Below the pieces are notes generated by a model. The model worked only from the letters and a program-made list of their open reading frames with translations, did not search any database and had not been told where the DNA came from. DNA of 64,000 nt, taken from NCBI GenBank assembly GCA_964526645.1, contig CAZGJN010000001.1, positions 1-64,000 of the forward strand, in the 5' to 3' direction. The DNA is from JADJNW01 sp964526645. Its GTDB lineage: Bacteria; Bacteroidota; Bacteroidia; Chitinophagales; Saprospiraceae. Made by a program: the position numbers and the translations under genes. Numbering within the stretch: position 1 is the stretch's first letter; each line of letters opens with the position of its first letter. Of this stretch, positions 51,002-59,800 are shown piece after piece.

Positions 51002-52978
51002 TTATTTCAGTACTACATTGCCCCCTGTTTTGTCAGCTAACTCCTTTCGCATTGCTTCCAATTTCATCTTTACTTTGGTGAGTTGTACGATTTCTTCCCA
51101 ATTATCGGCGTGCTGGATAGTGGATAATTTCTTTTCCACTTTGAGGCACATTCGATTGACTTTTCTGAGCTTGAAGCGCATCAACGCCTGCACGCTATCC
51201 TCGCTAAAATTGGCGCTGGGGAGTTTTTGCTGAATGGGCTTTTGGAATTTGTCATCCCAGAGTTTTTTGTCGTAGTAATTCAAATGCGTATCGGCTGACA
51301 TGGTCAGATCAATAGCAAAGCTTCTGATTTTTTGATCATTATGGTTTAAAAAATAATCCAAAGTGACAGGAATTTTGTCAAGCAAGCTGCGCAAAACCTC
51401 CTTGGCGATGCTCAAATAAAAAGCATTGTCAAACTCTTCGAGTACATCCTCGATATTGCTTAAAATAAATTCTGCTATGGAAATCTGTTGTTCTTGATCG
51501 TACCATTCGCCTCCCGCAGCTATTAAAATCCGGATAATGTCGCGTTCCTGAAACTCATCCCCTATGATTTGTGCGTCGCTCGCTTCCGTTTTTTCCGATT
51601 GCCCTGCCCCTGCTTCCTGAAGGCTTTCTTCAGCATCCTGGCGCGCGATAGGGGTGGCAGCTTGTCTCTGCTGTTGTTTTTTAAGCCTTTGAACCAACAC
51701 CTTGTTTGTCTCGCTCACCAGAATCTGTTCTTCAATGTGCATTAGCTTCGCACACTCTTGAATGTAAAAGCTCCGCTTCACCGGATCGGGAATTTTGCCA
51801 ATGGTTTCGACAATATCTTTCACCAAGCCCGCTTTTTTTAGGGGGTCATTGCCAATATCTTTTAGTAAAAGACTGATTTTGAAAGTGATAAAGTCTTGGG
51901 CTTGCGCTGTGATGTAAGTTTTAAAAGCCGTTGCACCTATTTTATCCAGATAAGAATCAGGGTCTTCGCCTTGCGGCAATAAAACCACCTTGACGTTCAA
52001 ATCCTGCTCCAATACCATATCCAAGCCCCGAAGTGCTGCTTTGATACCTGCAAAGTCGCCATCGTACAAAATTTTGATATTAGGCGTATGCCGCTTGATA
52101 AGTTGAATTTGCTCCGCAGTGAGCGAAGTACCTGATGATGCTACTACATTTTCGATGCCAGCCTGATGTAGCGTGATCACATCTGTGTAGCCCTCTACTA
52201 AAATACACTCATCCTCCTGGCGGATTGCTTTTTTAGCAAAATAGATGCCGTAAAGCGTTTTGCTTTTGTTGTAAATATCGGTTTCAGGAGAATTGATGTA
52301 CTTCGGTGCTTTTACATCCTTTTGCAAAATGCGCCCAGCGAAAGCCACTGCTTTGCCGGAAAGATTATGGATGGTAAACATCACACGATCCCGAAAAAAA
52401 TCAGTATCGTAAGAGGTGGTCAAACCTAATTTGCGAAGCAATTCAATATTATAGCCATCGTTAATTGCCTTGAGCGTGAACGCGTCCCGTTTTTCGGAAG
52501 CATAGCCCAAACCAAATTTTTCTATTGTATTTTCACTAAAACCCCTTTGCTTAAAATAGCTTAGCCCCACGCTCCTACCCCTATCAGTACCAAAAAGTTG
52601 ATCCTGATAAAATGTTTTTGCATATTCATTGATAATATAGAAGCTATCAGCCAGTTGTTTCTCCTGGATAGCTTCCTGGGAAGTTTCCGTTTCTTCTAAT
52701 TCGATGTTGTAGCGCTGCGCCAGGTAGCGGATCGCTTCAGGAAAAGTGAAATTCTCATGTTCCATTACAAACTGCACCGCATTGCCACCCCGGCCACAAC
52801 CGAAGCATTTGTATATGTTTTTGGTCGGAGAAACCGAAAATGAGGGTGTTTTTTCGTTGTGAAAAGGGCATAGCCCTATCATATTGGCACCTCTCCGCCT
52901 CAAACTGACGAAATCACCGACTACCTCTTCGATCTTAGCCGTATCAATGACTTCTTGTATGCTTTTATTTGAAATCAA
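51002..52978 (-). CDS. dnaG: DNA primase
   Basis: A 658-aa primase that lays RNA primers at replication forks. The N-terminal zinc-binding domain has CPFHNEKTPSF and YKCFGCGRGGN. The TOPRIM catalytic core includes LVEGYTDVITLHQAG and LYDGDFAGIKAALRGLD. The C-terminal region that contacts DnaB helicase is long and mostly helical (about 430-658), with a Gln-rich segment RLKKQQQRQAATP. It starts three bases past the stop of an upstream gene of unknown function. Confidence 0.97.
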   Translation of the reverse strand: MISNKSIQEVIDTAKIEEVVGDFVSLRRRGANMIGLCPFHNEKTPSFSVSPTKNIYKCFGCGRGGNAVQFVMEHENFTFPEAIRYLAQRYNIELEETETSQEAIQEKQLADSFYIINEYAKTFYQDQLFGTDRGRSVGLSYFKQRGFSENTIEKFGLGYASEKRDAFTLKAINDGYNIELLRKLGLTTSYDTDFFRDRVMFTIHNLSGKAVAFAGRILQKDVKAPKYINSPETDIYNKSKTLYGIYFAKKAIRQEDECILVEGYTDVITLHQAGIENVVASSGTSLTAEQIQLIKRHTPNIKILYDGDFAGIKAALRGLDMVLEQDLNVKVVLLPQGEDPDSYLDKIGATAFKTYITAQAQDFITFKISLLLKDIGNDPLKKAGLVKDIVETIGKIPDPVKRSFYIQECAKLMHIEEQILVSETNKVLVQRLKKQQQRQAATPIARQDAEESLQEAGAGQSEKTEASDAQIIGDEFQERDIIRILIAAGGEWYDQEQQISIAEFILSNIEDVLEEFDNAFYLSIAKEVLRSLLDKIPVTLDYFLNHNDQKIRSFAIDLTMSADTHLNYYDKKLWDDKFQKPIQQKLPSANFSEDSVQALMRFKLRKVNRMCLKVEKKLSTIQHADNWEEIVQLTKVKMKLEAMRKELADKTGGNVVLK

Positions 52979-52981
52979 TGG

Positions 52982-53674
52982 CTATTCTTTGTATTCGCCC
53001 GATAAAATTTTCTTTTTCAACAGTGTCAGTTCTTCTTTAGTCATTTTTTCCAACTTCTTTGGGGCTTTCAACCCTCGAATAAATAGCTCTGTCACAATTT
53101 CGTCCTGTAGCGCTTTCACGATGCGGGAATCATCTATTGGCTTGGTGTCCTTGCTACTCGGTTGCGAGGACGCATTCTTTGGCTTGGTGGGGGCTTCTGT
53201 CAGCAATTTAGATTGGCTCCCTTTAAAATAATAAATCATCCTACTTTTTAAATCACTGGCCAGATTTTTAGCTAAAACTAATTCTGTATCGTTTATTTTA
53301 TAAATGTTGTACCCTCCGCCAATAAAAATTTCTTCATTAATCCGAGAGCTATCTTTGGGTATCAAGCGAAGTACTTTTTTTTGTTCTACGGACCAGCTGC
53401 CCGATGTTGCCCGTTGAGAACTCGCTGCCTGGAAGCTACTGTCGGCATTAAGCTTAACTGAAAAAAAGGCAAAAGGATAGGATTTGGTTTCCTTTCCTGT
53501 TTCATAGTACAATTTATACACTACCCAGGTCTTATTTTCCAATTTTTCCAAAATCTTTTTACTGATTTTAATCGTTTTTTTATCATTAAACTGAAACGGC
53601 TTCACTTGCTGCGCGTGTGCAGTGTACAAACAGCCAATGGATACCAAAAGCAGGAAAAGGCAGGCTTTATTCAT
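52982..53674 (-). CDS. Secreted protein of unknown function
   Basis: A 230-aa protein with a signal peptide (MNKACLFLLLVSIGC, cleavage near AHAQQ). The middle has a lipocalin-like or small beta-barrel look (TWVVYKLYYETGKETKSYPF to SGSWSVEQKKVLRL). A Ser/Pro/Lys linker and a helical C-terminus (KKLEKMTKEELTLLKKKIL) follow. I do not recognise the family. It sits between ybbR and dnaG in the same direction, so it is probably in their transcript. Confidence 0.82.
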   Translation of the reverse strand: MNKACLFLLLVSIGCLYTAHAQQVKPFQFNDKKTIKISKKILEKLENKTWVVYKLYYETGKETKSYPFAFFSVKLNADSSFQAASSQRATSGSWSVEQKKVLRLIPKDSSRINEEIFIGGGYNIYKINDTELVLAKNLASDLKSRMIYYFKGSQSKLLTEAPTKPKNASSQPSSKDTKPIDDSRIVKALQDEIVTELFIRGLKAPKKLEKMTKEELTLLKKKILSGEYKE

Positions 53675-53739
53675 GGTGCATTTTTATTGGCAAGATAAAG
53701 TAATTTTGTGCCAAAAATAAAGATGATTTTCTGCGCATA

Positions 53740-54717
53740 CTATTTTTTCAAAATAAAAAACTCGGCTGCTTTTGGTGCAAACTGGACATTAGTGACGTAG
53801 CCGGGCTGCTTTTTCAGCACAATGGGTATGGTGTTTTTGCCTTCGTTTAAGGGAATTTTAGCAAGGTCAATTTCTACCTGGAAATCACTTTGATTGACTG
53901 CATTGTATTGACTCAAACCCACTACGCAGCTCAATTTGACCAATTCCGGGAATATTTTCAAGTTATCAGGAGCATTTTTGACCATCAAGGGTACAAAAAT
54001 TGATTTTTCAGTGAATTGTTCTACCAGGATAGTCGCTTCTACCGCTTCGGCATCTATCGCTAAGCCTTTTGTCGGCTTTCTCAATGCCAGAATTCGTTTT
54101 GTATTAGACTTTAAGTTTTCCAGAGCCAGGGGCGCTGTTTGCCATGTTTTTAGGGTGTCCAAAATAGTACCTGGTCCGCTTACTTTCAGGCTATCGGGGC
54201 TGAGCTGAACGCCCTGCAAATGATACCCCGCCGCAAAGGAGAAAGAATAATTTAAGTGGATAGGAATTTTTTTGACAATTTTATTTTCCAAGGGCAATGT
54301 TACATCATCATGGCTGGCTTCTTTAATCTGAATATTACTAAAAGCCAATTTTCTAGAAATATCGCTTCGGAGTTGCCACTTATTTAAGTTAAACCACTGC
54401 GTATCAGGTAGTTTATAAGAAAGAATAATCTGAGGACTGTACAAATAGTCAATCATCAACTCCCAGCCTCTACCGCTCAGCTGCACGTGCACGTCATCAG
54501 GTGGAGATGAGGAGAAGACCTTATCTTCCGGCAATTCAAACTTCAAAATGACCTGTTTTTCAGACGTATAAGTCCGAGAAAGTTTTACCATCATCCAAAA
54601 AGAAAGCGCAATCCCAAAACAAATCAGAAGGATCGCCCGCTCCTCTCGAAGTTGGATTTTAATCTTCCTGTTTCTTATCTTTATCGTCCGAATCCTTGCT
54701 TTTAGCCATTGTTGCAT
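53740..54717 (-). CDS. ybbR: YbbR-domain protein (CdaR-like)
   Basis: A 325-aa protein with one N-terminal membrane segment (AILLICFGIALSFWMMV) and several extracytoplasmic YbbR-type beta units (VQLSGRGWELMIDYLYSP, GYHLQGVQLSPDSLKVSGP, FPELVKLSCVVGLSQYN). In Firmicutes the family regulates the c-di-AMP cyclase CdaA. In Bacteroidota it lies next to yajC, as here. The chosen start overlaps the end of yajC by 59 bases; no Met offers a later start before the membrane segment, although non-AUG starts are possible. Confidence 0.85.
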   Translation of the reverse strand: MQQWLKARIRTIKIRNRKIKIQLREERAILLICFGIALSFWMMVKLSRTYTSEKQVILKFELPEDKVFSSSPPDDVHVQLSGRGWELMIDYLYSPQIILSYKLPDTQWFNLNKWQLRSDISRKLAFSNIQIKEASHDDVTLPLENKIVKKIPIHLNYSFSFAAGYHLQGVQLSPDSLKVSGPGTILDTLKTWQTAPLALENLKSNTKRILALRKPTKGLAIDAEAVEATILVEQFTEKSIFVPLMVKNAPDNLKIFPELVKLSCVVGLSQYNAVNQSDFQVEIDLAKIPLNEGKNTIPIVLKKQPGYVTNVQFAPKAAEFFILKK

Positions 54718-55024
54718 AGACGGATTCCGTCATTTCTTTAGAAATTGCATTTTTAGTTACTCTGATGAATAGTTTAGGCCCCACTTCAAGAGAAATAATA
54801 TCTCCTTTATCAATTCTATTAATTTTGCCGAGGATGCCGCTGGCCGTTACGACCTCATCACCGACTTTAAGCCCCGCCATAAATTTGCTCTGTTCGCGTT
54901 GTTTTTTTGCCTGTGGGCGAATCAAAAACAGCCAAAAAATAAGCAGCATGGCTGCAAAAAAAACAATATTTAGTGTTCCTGCACCTCCGGCAGTTTGTAA
55001 AAGCAAAGTATCAAAGATGAACAT
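54659..55024 (-). CDS. yajC: Sec translocase accessory subunit YajC
   Basis: A 121-aa subunit that associates with SecDF-YidC; the start at 55024 (MFIFDTLLLQTAGGAG) is the typical one. A single transmembrane helix (LNIVFFAAMLLIFWLFLI) is followed by the conserved RPQAKKQREQSKFMAGLKVGD region, ASGILGKI and a charged C-terminus. It lies between DUF1573 and ybbR as in other Bacteroidota. Confidence 0.94.
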   Translation of the reverse strand: MFIFDTLLLQTAGGAGTLNIVFFAAMLLIFWLFLIRPQAKKQREQSKFMAGLKVGDEVVTASGILGKINRIDKGDIISLEVGPKLFIRVTKNAISKEMTESVYATMAKSKDSDDKDKKQED

Positions 55025-55078
55025 TATTCGATTGTTTTGTTTTGACAATTTTGTTGAAACCTCAAAGCTAATTCTTTT

Positions 55079-55567
55079 TTAGGATGGTTTTTTAGGATGA
55101 ACATATCCATTTAGATAAACTTTGGTTTCTGAAGGATATGTATTAGCAGTGATTGTAATTGGTTTTTGTTGTTGTTGGAGCTTATTTGTCGTATTAAATT
55201 GCACGGAAATCACACTGCTTTCACCGGGCGCTATCTGGGCTTTGGGCCAATCCGGCACGGTGCATCCGCAGGTAGAACGCGCATCTGTGATGAGCAAGGG
55301 CACTTTACCTGTATTAGTGAATTTAAAATCATGGATAACCACCTCTCCTTCCGTCACTTCTCCAAAATCGTAGCTGGTTTGCTCGAAGGTCATTTTTGCA
55401 ACATGAACAGTATCAATTGATTGATCGGCGCTTACTGGATTGCGGATGATGCTGGCTATATCATCCGATTCGATTTCTTGAATGACTTTTTCCGACTTAC
55501 TCGCTGGCTGCTGCTGGCAGGAAAAGTGCCCGGCTGCCAGTGCTATGATGATCCAATAGGCTTTCAT
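55079..55567 (-). CDS. DUF1573 lipoprotein
   Basis: A 162-aa exported lipoprotein; the start at 55567 opens the signal (IIIALAAGHFSCQQQ). It contains one DUF1573 Ig-like domain with TSYDFGEVTEGEVVIHDF, ARSTCGCTVPDWP and GESSVISVQFNTTNK. The family is abundant in Bacteroidota and of unknown function. It is first of the DUF1573-yajC-ybbR series and has a good promoter. Confidence 0.9.
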   Translation of the reverse strand: MKAYWIIIALAAGHFSCQQQPASKSEKVIQEIESDDIASIIRNPVSADQSIDTVHVAKMTFEQTSYDFGEVTEGEVVIHDFKFTNTGKVPLLITDARSTCGCTVPDWPKAQIAPGESSVISVQFNTTNKLQQQQKPITITANTYPSETKVYLNGYVHPKKPS

Positions 55568-55591
55568 AACTGTTTTGATTGAAAATTCCTG

Positions 55592-55623
55592 CAAAGGTAG
55601 CGCTTCATCAAAAAGAAAACCAA
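55592..55623 (-). promoter_or_regulatory. Promoter of the DUF1573-yajC-ybbR series
   Basis: On the minus strand TTG (55621-55623) and TACCTTTG (55592-55599) are 21 bases apart, a full match to the Bacteroidota consensus, about 25 bases before the start at 55567. Confidence 0.75.
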
Positions 55624-55664
55624 TATTTGCAAAGGATTGTTTTTTGCTACAAGAAAAGTATGCC

Positions 55665-56186
55665 ATGCGAATTTTTTTGATTGGCTTTATGGGTAGCGGC
55701 AAAAGCCACACGGGCAGGCGGCTCGCAGCGGCTTTGGGTTATGCTTTTTACGATTTGGATGACTGGATTGTAAAACAAGCGCAGCGCACGATCTCCCAAA
55801 TCTTTGAGCAAGATGGAGAAGTTGGTTTTAGAAAAATAGAGCAAGCTGCGCTACACGAGATGCGTATTTTTGAGCAAGTAGTGGTGGCATGTGGCGGTGG
55901 TACGCCTTGTTTTTTTGACAATATGAACTGGATGAACCAACATGGTACCACTATCTTTTTGCAAACTCCAGTGCCAATACTCCTAAAAAGGCTGCAAAAA
56001 GGTAAACATCAACGCCCTTTGTTAAAAGATAAAACAGACGAGGCACTGCTTGAATTCATTCAACAAAAATTAAAGGAGCGATTGCCTTACTACGAAAAAG
56101 CTGCCATTATTTATGAACAACGTACTGTAAATCAAGATGTAGCAGCCGACCTCCTAAAGCATTTTACGAATATAACAGGGCATTAG
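55665..56186 (+). CDS. aroK: Shikimate kinase
   Basis: A 173-aa kinase that phosphorylates shikimate in the aromatic amino-acid pathway; start at 55665 (MRIFLIGFMGSGKSHTGRRL). The P-loop GFMGSGKS is at 7-14, FYDLDDWI supplies the shikimate-binding Asp, VGFRKIEQ holds an Arg contact and VVACGGGTPCF is the Gly-rich motif. The lid contains KGKHQRPLL. It is two bases upstream of the DUF429 gene. Confidence 0.96.
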   Translation: MRIFLIGFMGSGKSHTGRRLAAALGYAFYDLDDWIVKQAQRTISQIFEQDGEVGFRKIEQAALHEMRIFEQVVVACGGGTPCFFDNMNWMNQHGTTIFLQTPVPILLKRLQKGKHQRPLLKDKTDEALLEFIQQKLKERLPYYEKAAIIYEQRTVNQDVAADLLKHFTNITGH

Positions 56187-56188
56187 CT

Positions 56189-56782
56189 ATGGAGAAAATC
56201 GCAGGCATAGACTATGGTAGCAAGCTTGCGGGTACGACCGTGGTTGCTTTTTTGAACGACGGTGGAGCAATTGAAACGCTGCAAAGCGCCAAAGGGCAGG
56301 ATGCCGACCAGTTCATTCTGCAATGGGCAGCCCAACATCAGCCTTCTCATCTTTTTCTGGACGCACCGCTTTCCTTGCCGGGAGTTTATACAAAAAAACT
56401 GGAATGCGATGATTATTTCTACCGAAAAGCTGACAAGCAAACAAAAGCCATGTCGCCAATGTTTTTGGGCGGGCTTACGGCGCGTGCTATGTTTTTAAGG
56501 GATCAATTAAGTGCCCAATACCAAATCAATACCTGGGAGGTATATCCGGCTTATCTTGCCAAGCTTTTGGCGCTTCATTCTTTGTTTTACAAAAAGGAAA
56601 AAGTGCATATTCCTAAGGTGATTGAAGCTATTGCCGCAACTCTTCCATGTGACATTGCTACCTGCAAATTTTACAATTGGCACCAGGTGGATGCCTTGCT
56701 CAGCTTTTGTAGTGGATTTCGTTATATTCAGGGTATTGCGCTTGTTTTTGGAGACCCAATAGAAGGGCAAATTATTGTGTGA
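56189..56782 (+). CDS. DUF429 / COG2410-type predicted nuclease (RNase H fold)
   Basis: A 197-aa protein of the DUF429 group, predicted to have an RNase H-like fold. GIDYGSKLAGTT (6-17) gives the first acidic residue on beta-1, FLDAPLSLPGVY a second acidic position, and EVYPAYLAKL and WHQVDALLSF the rest. The activity has not been shown for this family. It starts two bases after aroK and ends 49 bases before the AAA+ gene at 56832, so the three may be co-expressed. Confidence 0.82.
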   Translation: MEKIAGIDYGSKLAGTTVVAFLNDGGAIETLQSAKGQDADQFILQWAAQHQPSHLFLDAPLSLPGVYTKKLECDDYFYRKADKQTKAMSPMFLGGLTARAMFLRDQLSAQYQINTWEVYPAYLAKLLALHSLFYKKEKVHIPKVIEAIAATLPCDIATCKFYNWHQVDALLSFCSGFRYIQGIALVFGDPIEGQIIV

Positions 56783-56807
56783 TTTTTTTTACATTTAGTG
56801 TTCATTT

Positions 56808-56815
56808 TATTTTTG
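56808..56815 (+). promoter_or_regulatory. Possible own -7 box of the AAA+ gene
   Basis: TATTTTTG fits TAnnTTTG and lies 16 bases before the start at 56832; only a T-run stands at the -33 distance. The AAA+ gene may therefore be read both from the aroK transcript and from this site. Confidence 0.35.
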
Positions 56816-56831
56816 TCGAAACTAAAGCAAT

Positions 56832-59800
56832 ATGGCATTCAAAATTTCAGTGCCTTTTCTTGCATTCCAGCTTAAATTCCAAACGGGCGAATCATTTTTG
56901 ATCCCCTATTCAGACAAGGAAGCCCTTCGAATCGGACAGTCTTTTTCGTCAATGACCGACCAGTACGCAGAAGCCCTCCAACGCGAGTGGCTCAACAAAG
57001 GAAAATTGCAGCAATTACTTGGCATCTGGCTGAAAGGTGCTTTCACTAAAGCAAAGCTGTCCGTATCTTTTCCTGCGGCTCTGGATGGCTATAGCTTCCC
57101 TGCTTTTGAGTTAGATTTTGACTATTTTTATTGGGACACAGAAAAAGGAACGAGCGGTATTGTGCCAGTATTAGGTGTAGAAGTATTCTCGGAAAGCCTC
57201 ACTGATATAGCCGACCGCCTCTTGGAAGCTATTAAAATTGACTTCTCGCGAAAAAAAAAATTAGCTGTTGTTCAACGCATTGTATCCGCTATATGGTTTA
57301 GCCATGTTGATTTACTAAGCAGGCAGATGGACTTGAAGGCGCTATCCCCTTCAGAGTTAGAAGAAATAGAAAAAAATGTATCCCAATCCTGGTTGCCAAA
57401 AGTTGCTCAGTTGCTGCAAATGCAGAAGCCCGTCCTGTTGGGTATGGAAAAAGAGTTGGAACAATTGCTCATGGGGATAAAAAGTAAATTCCACCGCAGC
57501 GTATTATTGGTGGGCCCTGCTGGGGTAGGCAAAACTACGCTGGTCTGGGAGTTATCACACCAAATGAGAAAGCGGCGCATGAAAGAGCAGCTCTGGGAAA
57601 CCACTGCCTCTACGCTAATCAAGGAATTGAGCGGTGACACCGGCTCCTGGGAAAATAACATGAGCATATTTTGCAATGAATTGGCCGGAAGCGATAACTT
57701 CCTGTTTGTACGCAATCTGATGGAATTGTTTGAAGTAGGTCATTACGTTGGTAACAATATGAGTATAGCTGAATTCATGCGCAATGCCATCAGCCGAGGC
57801 GAAGTGGTAATGATCTCGGAGTGTACAGATGAAGAATTGGCACGCATAGAATTAAAAAGTAACAACTTTCTTTCTTTTTTCAATATCATCCGTATTGCTG
57901 AGCCAACAGCGTATTTGGAAGATATTATCCTCAAAAAAGTACAAACAATTGCTGAAGACAAAAACGTTCGAATAGAAGAAGAGGCGGTCAAGGAAGTAAT
58001 TCGATTGCATCGCAGATTTATGCTGTACGCTGGCATGCCAGGTAAACCGATTCGATTTCTGGAGAGCCTTTTGCTAAACGAAAAGAACCTTCAAACTGTG
58101 CAAGCAAAGCGGTCATTTGCCATCAGCAAAGCGGTTGTTTTGGAATATTTTTGTGAAGAAACAGGAATACCCAGGTTTATGGTTGACCCAGAGATTCCTA
58201 TGAACCTTACCGAAGTTCGATCCACTTTCAATCAGCACGTTTTCGGGCAGGAAAAGGCAGTCAGCAGCGTCGTAAATGTATTGGCGAGCATCAAAACGGC
58301 ACTCAGCAGAGGCGGTAAGCCTATTGCTTCTTTTTTGTTTGTTGGTCCGACGGGTGTTGGCAAGACCGAATTAGCCAAAGCATTGGCTGGTTTTATGTTT
58401 GGCAATCGGCAAAAGGTTGTTCGTTTTGACATGAGCGAATTTTCTGATCCAGATGCCGCGCTGCGCTTGATTGGTACCAGTTATTTCACCGGCGGGGTAC
58501 TCACAGCTGCCGTTCGGCGCGAGCCATTTTCCGTGCTTTTATTCGATGAAATAGAAAAGGCGCATCCCAGTTTCTACGACCTTTTATTGCAAATACTGGA
58601 CGAAGGGAGGCTCTCCGACAGCCAGGGTAAAGTAGTTAATTTTTGCAGCACTATCATCATTATGACCTCCAACATCGGCGCTGGCGCTTTTGTCTCGAAT
58701 CGGATCGCTTGGAATCAAAATATAAACGCAACAGAGGCAAATACACATTTTTTGAGTGCGGTGCAAAAATATTTTCGCCCGGAATTGTTCAATCGAATTG
58801 ACGAAGTCATTCCTTTTGAGCCCTTGTCTCTTGAAACGATCCGATTTGTAGTAGAACGCGAAATCAGCTTACTCAAAAAAAGGGAAGGCATTCAATTCCG
58901 GCGGATGGATTTGCAAATATCAGACTCGGTCTTTGACTTTTTAGGCAAAAAAGGCTACCACGCCCAGTATGGCGCGCGTTATCTGCAAAGAGTCGTTCGG
59001 GAGCAATTAGTGATTCCTTTAGCTCAGGCGCTTAACAGCTATGATTTTGATGAACACCTTGCCGTCCAGGTGCTGATGAAAGGCGAATCCCTGCACATCG
59101 AAATTGAAGAATCGCAGCTCTCGCTCGAATTGTTGTTTGAAGAATTAGAAAAAGCCACCCAGGCAAACGCCACAAGCTCTTTGCGTCGAAAGATAAAACA
59201 AACCCAGGATGGTTATTTATTTACCCAATTAATCAATCGCTTGGATGAGTTGGAACGAAAGCGAAAGAATAAAAAATTTTGGGAAAACAAGACAAAAGTA
59301 GAGCAATATAATCAACTACTCAAGCTCAGGGAGGATTTTGATAAACTGGTGCAAAACATTGAAGCAGCGGAGCTTTCGCTCGGAAAAGCTTGTTTGAACC
59401 TGGGCTTGTACGATCCGCAGCTTTTCAGAAAAGTGGAAGCCTGGCAGCGTGATTTCTTCCACTCCAAAACGATACTTTGCCACCAGCTTCGCCCGGAGTA
59501 CAGTTTGTGCCAATTGGCTATCTATGGACGCAATCTGATGCCAATTCTTGACTTTTACAAAGCCGTACTCGACAAGAAAGGATTTCGCTACGAAGCTTAC
59601 GCTGTTTGGTTTCGCGAGCATCATTACAATCAGCAAATTCAACAGGAAAATGCTTTTGCAAAAAACGAGCTGTATCTCAAAAATCAAGTGAATTTGCACT
59701 CATCCGATTGGGGACTACCGCCTCAAAAAAACGATATGCTTTGCGGAATAGAAATGGCAATTAGCGGGACTTGCTCTTATCTGTACCTGCTTGAAGAAGG

